This document shows, piece after piece, positions 1 to 5,020 of a stretch of 5,215 nucleotides of DNA. Under the pieces are notes generated by a model, which worked only from the letters and a program-made list of their open reading frames with translations, searched no databases and was not told the DNA's origin. The translations under genes and the position numbers were made by a program. Source of the stretch: Gemmatimonadota bacterium (lineage in GTDB: Bacteria; Gemmatimonadota; Gemmatimonadetes; Palauibacterales; Palauibacteraceae); assembly GCA_016649455.1 (NCBI GenBank), contig JAENXO010000220.1:1-5215 (forward strand), written 5' to 3'. How positions within the stretch are numbered: the first letter of the stretch is position 1; each line of letters begins with the position of its first letter.

Positions 1-440
1 AACGGGATTCCAACCAGGTACTCCACGTCGTGGCCCCGGGTCGGCCCCGCCGGGCGGTCGGCTCCCCGCTTTCCGAAGTCGAAGATCGAGCTGAAGATAT
101 CTCCCAGCCCACCCACGTCCTCGAAGCGGAACGACCGGCCGTCTGCCCCTCCCGGCTGACCGGGCGGGCGGTCGGCGCCGGGGCGATAGCCCCCTCCGCC
201 GAACCCTCCCAGGCCTCCGAATCGCCTGACCTGATCGTATTTCCGCCGCCTGTCCGGATTCGACAGAACGTCGTACGCCCCGGCAATTTCCTTGAACTTC
301 TCCGCTGCAGCCGGATTGTCCGGGTTCGCGTCCGGGTGGTACCTCTTCGCCAGCTTCCGGTATGATTTCTTGATCTCCTCCGGCTTGGCGTCGGAGGTCA
401 CGCCCAGTATGGCGTAGTAGTCCTTGGGTCGCGTCGTCAT
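1..440 (-). CDS. dnaJ: DnaJ-family (Hsp40) co-chaperone, N-terminal part (partial)
   Basis: 146 complete codons are visible from the ATG at 440; the gene continues past the left edge. It recruits substrates to DnaK and stimulates its ATPase in the cytoplasm. The J domain is complete: DYYAILGV (7-14), [14 protein letters not shown] (21-34), the essential HPD (35-37), [16 protein letters not shown] (45-60) and RRKYDQ (65-70). A Gly/Phe-rich linker follows (74-124), including [13 protein letters not shown] (111-123), then [12 protein letters not shown] (135-146), the first strand of the C-terminal substrate-binding domain. The zinc-finger region that separates true DnaJ (type I) from CbpA-like proteins (type II) lies outside the window, so the type is undecided and the symbol is provisional. 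Placement directly after grpE, sharing one base (TGATG), supports coupled expression of the two DnaK partners. Confidence 0.9.
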   Translation of the reverse strand, partial: MTTRPKDYYAILGVTSDAKPEEIKKSYRKLAKRYHPDANPDNPAAAEKFKEIAGAYDVLSNPDRRRKYDQVRRFGGLGGFGGGGYRPGADRPPGQPGGADGRSFRFEDVGGLGDIFSSIFDFGKRGADRPAGPTRGHDVEYLVGIP

Positions 441-1168
441 CAAGGTGCGAGGTCGCCGTCGGGCGAAGCCTGTTCCTGTTCTTCGCCGTCCTCGTCCGAT
501 TCAGCCGCCGAGTCCGAGGGGCCGTCCCAGTTCCGAACTTCCACCTGAGCCGGACGGACGAGCAGATCTCCGAGCTTGTACCCTTCCAGAAACACGCGGG
601 AGATCGTCTGGTCTTCCCCGGCGTCCAGTGCTTCTGTCGTCATCAGGGCCTGGTGCCATTCGGGATCGAACACCGCGTCCTCAGCCTCGACCCGCTGCAC
701 CCCGTGTCCTTCGAGCGCCTTGGAGAGATTCCGGAGAATGAGATCGAGGCCCTGGTCCAAGGCCTCGACACTCGTGGACTCGTTCGGGATGTCGCGCCAG
801 CGCGCGAGATCGTCGAGGGTCGGAAGCACTGAGCGAGCCATGTCTGCCTGGGCCAGCGCCCGCAGTTGCAGCTGTTCCTGCCTGGTGCGGCGGCGGAAGT
901 TGTCGAACTCCGCAGCGAGCCGAAGATGGCGGTCCTTCAGCTCCGCGATTTCGATCCGGGCCTCTTCGAGCTCGGCCAGCAGCACCTCCGCTTCAGGCAG
1001 AGCTTCGAGAGCTCCACTCTCCGCACCAGTCCCGGCTTCTTCATGCCGTCCCTCGGCTTCCGTAGCCATGGACTCCGATGCCTGACCCGGGTCCGGGGCC
1101 GATAGATCTTTGGGGCTCCTGCGGATCACCATATCCTCCAGAGTTCGGTCATCAGCTTCATGTCTCAT
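440..1168 (-). CDS. grpE: Nucleotide exchange factor GrpE
   Basis: A 242-residue GrpE, the dimeric exchange factor that releases ADP from DnaK in the cytoplasm; this is longer than the roughly 200 of E. coli because of extended tails. In order: a disordered acidic N-terminus (1-56); the long coiled-coil helix (about 57-105, with [18 protein letters not shown] and [11 protein letters not shown]); the four-helix-bundle region (about 108-155, [11 protein letters not shown] and LRNLSKAL); and the beta-wing head with FDPEWHQAL (167-175) and [16 protein letters not shown] (196-211), the family signature. A 30-residue Asp/Glu/Ser-rich tail follows. The ATG at 1168 overlaps the hydrolase end by 11 nt but has only a weak GAGCGG upstream. 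An internal GGAGG (1139-1135) is 5 nt before an in-frame GTG at 1129, which would shorten the protein by 13 residues without touching a domain. The stop overlaps dnaJ by one base (TGATG). Confidence 0.95.
   Translation of the reverse strand: MRHEADDRTLEDMVIRRSPKDLSAPDPGQASESMATEAEGRHEEAGTGAESGALEALPEAEVLLAELEEARIEIAELKDRHLRLAAEFDNFRRRTRQEQLQLRALAQADMARSVLPTLDDLARWRDIPNESTSVEALDQGLDLILRNLSKALEGHGVQRVEAEDAVFDPEWHQALMTTEALDAGEDQTISRVFLEGYKLGDLLVRPAQVEVRNWDGPSDSAAESDEDGEEQEQASPDGDLAP
1135..1139 (-). promoter_or_regulatory. Alternative ribosome-binding site inside grpE
   Basis: GGAGG on the minus strand is the strongest Shine-Dalgarno match near the grpE start. It is 2 nt before an in-frame ATG (1132), which is too close, and 5 nt before an in-frame GTG (1129), which is well placed. 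It may mark the true start of GrpE downstream of the ATG at 1168. Confidence 0.4.
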
Positions 1169-2003
1169 CGATCAATCGCCGCTCGAGCCACACGCTCAAG
1201 TCCGCCAGGCCCTCCTCGGCCAACGGATCAAAATACAGCGCATGGTACGCATCCTCGTACTCGATCACCTCCGGGCGGACAGCGAGGCGGGCCCCGAAGT
1301 CCCGTGAGGCGGAATTGCTCACGACCGTATCGCTTCCAGCGAGCTGCAACAACACCGGGACTCGCAACCGATGCGCGTCGGCAAGCAGCCGGGTCGAGGC
1401 GCGTTGCATCTCGCCCCACAATCGGGCGCTGATCCGCCGGTGGACAAGCGGATCATTCGCGTACGCCCGCTGATCCGGCTCCCTGCGGAACAACTCCTCG
1501 ACCCTCAGGCCGTTGTCCATCGTCAGGGCCGGGACGAGTCGATCCGTCGCCGCGCCGAGCGACCGCTTCCAGCCGGGAATCTGCATCTCCGTTTCGACGA
1601 ACGGGGCCACGAAGACCACTCCACGCAGTCCGTCCGGGGCGAACGCCTCGGCATAGCGCCCGACGACGAGCCCCCCCAGCGAGTGCCCGACCAGGAAAGT
1701 AGCTCGGCCGGTCGCCTCTCTCCCGGCCCTGCGTCTCAATCGATCGAGATCGCGCAGAAAGCAGGTGAAGTCGGTCACGTGACCGCGCCGTCCCTGCGAT
1801 CTCCCGTGTCCCCTGAGATCAATCGCGTACAGGTCGAGGCCGAGCGCTCCTACGACGTCGGCGAGTCTCTGGTATCGGCCGCCGTGCTCTCCCAGGCCGT
1901 GAACGAACAACACGCTTCCGACCGGCTCCAGAGCCTCCCACGCCCGATAGAACACCCGGACGCCGCCCGTTCCCTCGAGAAAACCGACCGCAGGTTCAGT
2001 CAT
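1158..2003 (-). CDS. Alpha/beta hydrolase, monoacylglycerol-lipase-like (serine aminopeptidase S33/Hydrolase_4 type)
   Basis: A 281-residue soluble alpha/beta hydrolase with no signal peptide. In order: a first strand and oxyanion-hole loop VLFVHGLGEHGGRY (31-44); LYAIDLRGHGRSQGRRG (58-74), typical of monoacylglycerol lipases; the nucleophile elbow GHSLGG (106-111, Ser108); a cap region around 135-200; the acid in QLAGSDTVV (Asp225); and the His in YHALYFD (His254). The triad Ser108/Asp225/His254 is complete, so the enzyme should be active. The substrate is likely a monoacylglycerol, lysophospholipid or other small ester, which would fit the nearby pgsA but is unproven. The ATG at 2003 is chosen because it overlaps the upstream stop by 8 nt (ATGACTGA), has GGTGAG 4 nt upstream, and gives the family's normal N-terminus. 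An earlier ATG at 2171 would add 56 residues read out of frame through the preceding gene. The end overlaps grpE by 11 nt. Confidence 0.9.
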   Translation of the reverse strand: MTEPAVGFLEGTGGVRVFYRAWEALEPVGSVLFVHGLGEHGGRYQRLADVVGALGLDLYAIDLRGHGRSQGRRGHVTDFTCFLRDLDRLRRRAGREATGRATFLVGHSLGGLVVGRYAEAFAPDGLRGVVFVAPFVETEMQIPGWKRSLGAATDRLVPALTMDNGLRVEELFRREPDQRAYANDPLVHRRISARLWGEMQRASTRLLADAHRLRVPVLLQLAGSDTVVSNSASRDFGARLAVRPEVIEYEDAYHALYFDPLAEEGLADLSVWLERRLIDET

Positions 2004-2505
2004 CGGGCTCACCGACGGTTCGAGACAGCAGGTCGAGCGCAGCCCGTACCGAGGACGATCGAATCTCTTCCCGACCGCCGGGGAACAGGTACCGCTCGCA
2101 CTGCGCTGACTGTTGTCCCGGCCCGGAAACTCCGATCCACACGGTGCCGACGGGCCTGTCCGCGTTGCCACCGCCCGGACCTGCGATTCCGGTGATCGCG
2201 ATCCCCCAGTCGGCGCCAGTTGCGTTCCTCACGCCGATGGCCATCTCTGCCGCCGTATCGTGGGACACCGCCCCCCGTGTCTCGAGCTCGGCCGGAGATA
2301 CCCCCAACAGCCCGATCTTCACTGAATTCGCGTAGGCGATCACTCCCCCGACAAACACGTCCGACGAGCCGGGGACAGTGGTAATGGACGCCCCGAGACC
2401 ACCGCCCGTGCAGCTCTCGGCCACGGCCAGGGTCTGACTCCGTCGGCCGAGGGTATCGAGGATTCCGCGGACACGCTCGTCGTTGCGCAGATCGGGGTCG
2501 GTCAA
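1996..2505 (-). CDS. pncC: CinA C-terminal-type nicotinamide-nucleotide amidohydrolase (stand-alone PncC)
   Basis: A 169-residue protein that is only the CinA C-terminal domain; the N-terminal MoaB-like domain of long CinA proteins is absent, so the length matches stand-alone PncC. The characterised family deamidates nicotinamide mononucleotide to nicotinate mononucleotide, recycling NMN released by NAD-dependent DNA ligase. Diagnostic motifs: AESCTGG (29-35, with Ser31 the likely nucleophile), GGVIAYAN followed by Lys63 (53-63), GAVSHDTAAEMAIGVR (78-93), AITGIAGPGGG (103-113) and RPVGTVWIG (117-125). All the conserved stretches I can recall are intact. The start is TTG, preceded by GAGGGAG, and overlaps the pgsA stop (TTGA). 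The order pgsA-cinA matches the pgsA-cinA-recA arrangement of other bacteria, but recA does not follow here. The last codons overlap the hydrolase start by 8 nt. Confidence 0.93.
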   Translation of the reverse strand: MTDPDLRNDERVRGILDTLGRRSQTLAVAESCTGGGLGASITTVPGSSDVFVGGVIAYANSVKIGLLGVSPAELETRGAVSHDTAAEMAIGVRNATGADWGIAITGIAGPGGGNADRPVGTVWIGVSGPGQQSAQCERYLFPGGREEIRSSSVRAALDLLSRTVGEPDD

Positions 2506-3146
2506 GCGGCGGACTCCCTCGAGATCGTCCTGAATGCGCCGACGTAAACGACAAGAGAAGCGACGGTGAGCACCAGGGCCACGATGAGTGAAATCGTCGT
2601 GAACCAGCCGTTCAGGCCTTCCCAGAATTTCGCGAAACCGCCGCTCCAGCCGTGCTCGATCTCAGCCGTCCGGAAGGCGAGCCACGCGATCATCGATCCG
2701 CTGAACACACTCTGGGCGAGAGCCTTGTACTTCCCGATCGGCATCGCGGGAACGACAGTTCCCTGCCGGGCGGTACGGGTACGCAGAATCGTGATGAAGA
2801 TCTCTCTTCCGAAGAACACGATGAGCGTCCACAGCGGGATCCCACCGAATATCGGCAACCCGCCGAGTTCCGGCTGGTTGTTGGTCAGGATCCAGAACGG
2901 AACGAGTGTGGCGACGAGCAGGAGCTTGTCGGCGATCGGATCGACGAGCTTGCCGAAGTCCGTGATCTCCCCCCGCCGACGCGCGAGCGCACCGTCTACC
3001 AGATCAGACAGCGCCGCCACGAGGAAGACGATCCCGGCTACGAGACGCGCGGACGCGCGCGGCTGCAGTAGCAGCGCGGCCACGAGCGGGGCGAGGATGA
3101 CCCGCAAGGTCGTAATCGCGTTCGGTAGATTCACCTGTCGAGACAA
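2502..3146 (-). CDS. pgsA: CDP-diacylglycerol--glycerol-3-phosphate 3-phosphatidyltransferase
   Basis: An integral membrane enzyme of 214 residues that makes phosphatidylglycerol phosphate from CDP-diacylglycerol and glycerol 3-phosphate, the committed step to phosphatidylglycerol and cardiolipin. The full CDP-alcohol phosphotransferase signature is present: D48-x2-D51-G52-x2-A55-R56-x8-G65-x3-D69-x3-D73, whose aspartates bind metal and catalyse the transfer. Hydrophobic stretches lie around 10-28, 34-50, 75-88, 103-120, 147-158 and 181-204, consistent with six membrane segments. The NLPNAITTLR start (6-15) is typical of PgsA. Other CDP-alcohol transferases share the signature, so the substrate is inferred from overall similarity and from the following cinA gene, which often accompanies pgsA. 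The start is ambiguous: TTG at 3146 has the better ribosome-binding site, while GTG at 3134 gives the classic MNLPN N-terminus. The stop overlaps the cinA start as TTGA. Confidence 0.92.
   Translation of the reverse strand: MSRQVNLPNAITTLRVILAPLVAALLLQPRASARLVAGIVFLVAALSDLVDGALARRRGEITDFGKLVDPIADKLLLVATLVPFWILTNNQPELGGLPIFGGIPLWTLIVFFGREIFITILRTRTARQGTVVPAMPIGKYKALAQSVFSGSMIAWLAFRTAEIEHGWSGGFAKFWEGLNGWFTTISLIVALVLTVASLVVYVGAFRTISRESAA
2514..2520 (-). promoter_or_regulatory. Ribosome-binding site supporting the TTG start of the cinA/pncC gene
   Basis: GAGGGAG on the minus strand is 8 nt before the TTG at 2505, inside the end of pgsA. No ATG occurs in this frame until deep inside the conserved domain (residue 88), so this site fixes the TTG as the likely start. 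Confidence 0.55.
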
Positions 3147-3151
3147 AGTCG

Positions 3152-3157
3152 CCTCTT
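3152..3157 (-). promoter_or_regulatory. Ribosome-binding site favouring the TTG start of pgsA
   Basis: AAGAGG on the minus strand overlaps the last base of the GTPase stop codon and is 5 nt before a TTG at 3146. For the alternative GTG at 3134 the same site would be 17 nt away and nothing closer resembles a Shine-Dalgarno sequence. The spacing therefore favours TTG as the pgsA start. Confidence 0.5.
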
Positions 3158-3732
3158 CACGCGAGCGCCCTGACGACTTGCTCGGATACCGCCGTCACAG
3201 GTTCGATGATTCCCTGCGGGCGGGTGGCCACCGCCGCGTACGCAGGTGCCCCGTTCGGATTCACGGCTCGATCGAGCTCATCCTCCGACACCGCATCGGG
3301 CAGGTCACGCTTGTTGTACTGGAATACGATCGGCACGGAGTCCGCCAGACCGAGGAACGCGAGGTCGGCCTGTAACGCCGCGAACGCCTCTCGATTCGCC
3401 TCCATGCGCTCAGGAGAGGAGTCTGCGACGAAGATCACTCCGTCCGCTCCACGAAGCACCGTCCGGCGTACTTCAGTTCGTCCCGGATCACCGGGAGCAG
3501 ACAGGAGCTGAAGCCGGATGCTGCGTCCATCCAACATGCCCAGTTCGATCGTCAGGAGATCGAAGAACAGAGTGGTGCCGTCCGGCTCCGTCGGGCCAAG
3601 GACCGGCCCATGCGTGTCCGGGGCGAGCCGTTCATGAAGCGCCCTGATCGTCGTGGACTTGCCGCTGCCGGCAGGGCCGACATAGACGACCTTGCAGTCG
3701 ATTTCTCGCATCGACCTTCGCGGGTCGGCCAT
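3157..3732 (-). CDS. MglA-like small Ras-type GTPase with altered catalytic residues
   Basis: A 191-residue protein that aligns end to end, without gaps through residue 82, with MglA, the bacterial Ras-like GTPase that controls cell polarity and motility in Myxococcus. Visible motifs: P-loop GPAGSGKST (19-27); switch I with TTLFFD (53-58); the region replacing DxxG, SAPGD (78-82); ADGVIFVADSSPERMEAN (96-113), nearly identical to MglA; and the guanine-specificity motif QYNKRDLP (138-145). The binding motifs are intact. However, by comparison with MglA sequences from memory, the P-loop Gly21 is Ala, the intrinsic arginine finger Arg53 is Thr, and the catalytic Gln82 is Asp, so hydrolysis may be slow or depend on a partner. 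Eight residues precede the conserved REI, as in MglA, which supports the ATG at 3732 over Met8. No mglB/roadblock gene is nearby. Its actual role, in motility, polarity or otherwise, cannot be read from the sequence. Confidence 0.88.
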   Translation of the reverse strand: MADPRRSMREIDCKVVYVGPAGSGKSTTIRALHERLAPDTHGPVLGPTEPDGTTLFFDLLTIELGMLDGRSIRLQLLSAPGDPGRTEVRRTVLRGADGVIFVADSSPERMEANREAFAALQADLAFLGLADSVPIVFQYNKRDLPDAVSEDELDRAVNPNGAPAYAAVATRPQGIIEPVTAVSEQVVRALA

Positions 3733-3737
3733 CGACT

Positions 3738-4076
3738 TCAGGCACCCTCTGCAGCGGCGAGTTCCTGCTCCATTCCTGCCAGTACCGCCGAGGCCCGCTT
3801 GCGCAGGAGCGGCTTGTCCTCCCAGGCGAGGTAGTCCCGGAGCAGAAGCACATTGTCAACGCCTGGATGGTTCCGCAGGAAGCCGAGTGCCGCCAGCCGC
3901 CGGAGTGGCTGCGAGCTGAACAGATCTCGCTGGTGCCGAGCCATCTGGTCGTGAGCGAGCAGCACCCCGAGACCTCCGACCAGGGCGACTCCCGCGAGCA
4001 CCGCGGCCCCGATCTTCACGGCCTTCCACGCGATGTCGTCAGACTCTTCTCTCACAACAATGATCTTGTCAGCCAT
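3738..4076 (-). CDS. Single-pass membrane protein of unknown function, between recR and the GTPase
   Basis: I do not recognise a named family. The 112-residue protein has a short polar N-terminus (MADKIIVVREESDD), one clear hydrophobic segment rich in Ala, Gly and Val (about residues 19-41, ending VLLAHD), and a cytoplasm-type C-terminal part. That part looks fully helical: DLFSSQPLRRLAALGFL (51-67), then VDNVLLLRDYLAWEDKPLLRK (73-93), then RASAVLAGMEQELAA. The pattern of paired amphipathic helices with Leu/Ala spacing resembles one or two HEAT-like repeats, but that is an impression. With no cleavable signal peptide, the N-terminus is probably a short cytoplasmic or periplasmic tail and the helix an anchor. 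The ATG abuts the recR TAA with no gap, and GGGAGA (4087-4082) is a good ribosome-binding site 5 nt upstream. It ends 5 nt before the GTPase start, so the two are probably co-translated and may act together. Confidence 0.85.
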   Translation of the reverse strand: MADKIIVVREESDDIAWKAVKIGAAVLAGVALVGGLGVLLAHDQMARHQRDLFSSQPLRRLAALGFLRNHPGVDNVLLLRDYLAWEDKPLLRKRASAVLAGMEQELAAAEGA

Positions 4077-4664
4077 TTACATCTCCCGGCGTCCCGAGAA
4101 CGCCTCGGCGATCGTCACACCATCCGCGTATTCCAGATCACCCCCTACCGGCAGACCTCGTGCCAGCCGGGTGACCCGCAGTCCGTCGTGCTCCGCTACG
4201 AGCCGGAACAGGTACGCGGCGGTCGCTTCACCTTCGACGCTCGGGTTCGTGGCAATGATGAGCTCCCCGACACCGTCCTGAAGACGTCGCATCAGGGACG
4301 CGATGTTCAACTCGTCCGGTCCGATACCATCCAGCGGCGACAGGTGCCCGCCCAAAACGTGGTAGCGGCCCCTGAACTGCCCGGACCCTTCGATCGCGGG
4401 AATGTCCGAAGCCTCTTCGACGACACAGATCGAGCCCACTTCTCGACGCGGGTTCCGGCATAATTCACACGGATCCTCTGTGCTCAGATTCCCGCACTCC
4501 GTGCACGGAACTACCTCGGCCATCACCCGCGAGACCGCCTCCGCGAGGCGCAGACCGTCCTCCGGAGAGCCCTTGAGCAGAAAATAGGTCAGGCGTTGCG
4601 CCGTCTTGCGGCCAATTCCGGGCAGACGGGAGAATTCCCGAACCAGGGCCTCGATCGCCGACAC
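4077..4664 (-). CDS. recR: Recombination mediator protein RecR
   Basis: A 195-residue RecR, close to the usual 195-200. With RecO, and in some species RecF, it helps load RecA onto SSB-coated single-stranded DNA at gaps and stalled forks. Domains in order: a helix-hairpin-helix (LPGIGRKTAQR, 14-24); a four-Cys zinc finger (C54, C57, C66, C69); a TOPRIM domain starting at ICVVEEASDIPAIE (79-92) with a HVLGGHLSPLDGIGP segment (102-116) and ATNPSVEGEATA (138-149); and the C-terminal GLPVGGDLEYADGVTIAEA segment (170-188). All expected motifs are present. The start is GTG at 4664; there is no in-frame alternative start before the ybaB stop, and a GAGGGA (4682-4677) 12 nt upstream is an acceptable if distant ribosome-binding site. 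The final ATG-TAA is followed directly by the ATG of the next gene. Confidence 0.97.
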   Translation of the reverse strand: MSAIEALVREFSRLPGIGRKTAQRLTYFLLKGSPEDGLRLAEAVSRVMAEVVPCTECGNLSTEDPCELCRNPRREVGSICVVEEASDIPAIEGSGQFRGRYHVLGGHLSPLDGIGPDELNIASLMRRLQDGVGELIIATNPSVEGEATAAYLFRLVAEHDGLRVTRLARGLPVGGDLEYADGVTIAEAFSGRREM

Positions 4665-4680
4665 GCGGGTGCCCGATCCC

Positions 4681-5013
4681 TCAGCGCAGGAGCGAGCCCA
4701 GGTCGGGCATCGGCATGCCGCCCGTAGCCTGTCTCATTTCGGTCTCCATGCGCTCGTAGGACCTGCGTTGAGCTTCCGACACGGCTGCGACCACGAGGTC
4801 TTCGAGCATTTCGACGTCGGTCGGATCCACTGCCGAGGGATCGATTCGGATGGACCGTATCGTCCCCTTCCCATCTACCGTCACGTCAACGAGGCCTCCA
4901 CCGCTGGAGACAGTCACGGTCTCCTGTTCCAGTTTCTGCTGGATTTCAGCGAGCCGGGACTGCATCTGCTGGCCGAGCTGAAAAAGCTGCTGAAGCTGAT
5001 TCTCTTTATCCAC
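4681..5013 (-). CDS. ybaB: YbaB/EbfC family nucleoid-associated protein
   Basis: A 110-residue protein of the usual YbaB/EbfC length. The family forms small dimers that bind DNA in the cytoplasm and affect nucleoid organisation. Visible are an N-terminal Gln-rich helix (about residues 5-33, with QLGQQMQSRLAEIQQKLEQ), the central strands with the diagnostic SSGGGLVDVTVDGKG segment (36-50) and SIRIDPS, a second helix (about 66-96, DVEMLEDLVVAAVSEAQRR) and a Gly/Met/Pro tail ending DLGSLLR. The start codon is GTG, supported by the AAGGAG site and by the family's normal N-terminus. It sits between dnaX (7 nt away) and recR (16 nt away), the canonical order, which suggests a role linked to replication or repair, although the precise function in this family is unsettled. 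The stop TGA overlaps the recR ribosome-binding region. Confidence 0.95.
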   Translation of the reverse strand: MDKENQLQQLFQLGQQMQSRLAEIQQKLEQETVTVSSGGGLVDVTVDGKGTIRSIRIDPSAVDPTDVEMLEDLVVAAVSEAQRRSYERMETEMRQATGGMPMPDLGSLLR

Positions 5014-5020
5014 GACGCGG

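Noticed and set aside
2004..2171. Upstream ATG at 2171 giving a 337-residue hydrolase
   Set aside because: The extra 56 residues come from reading through cinA out of frame and do not resemble an alpha/beta hydrolase N-terminus; the ATG at 2003 has the overlap and ribosome-binding site expected.
1371..2195. Long plus-strand open frame of 274 codons opposite the hydrolase
   Set aside because: It is an antisense shadow in GC-rich DNA. The minus strand encodes a complete catalytic triad and family motifs, while this translation shows no recognisable domain and is rich in Arg, Pro and Ser.
2009..2554. Minus-strand open frame of 181 codons overlapping cinA
   Set aside because: It is the cinA region read in another frame and is full of Arg and Gly; the CinA motifs are in the other frame.
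2566..3375. Plus-strand open frame of 269 codons opposite pgsA and the GTPase
   Set aside because: It spans the boundary of two well-supported minus-strand genes and has no recognisable motif; typical of GC-rich antisense frames.
3733..3737. Search for an mglB/roadblock gene, or a promoter, next to the GTPase
   Set aside because: Only 5 nt separate the two genes, and no small roadblock-like frame is present on either strand nearby.
4711..4720. Perfect palindrome CGGCATGCCG
   Set aside because: It is short, lies in the coding sequence for the GMPMP tail of YbaB, and is expected by chance in GC-rich DNA.
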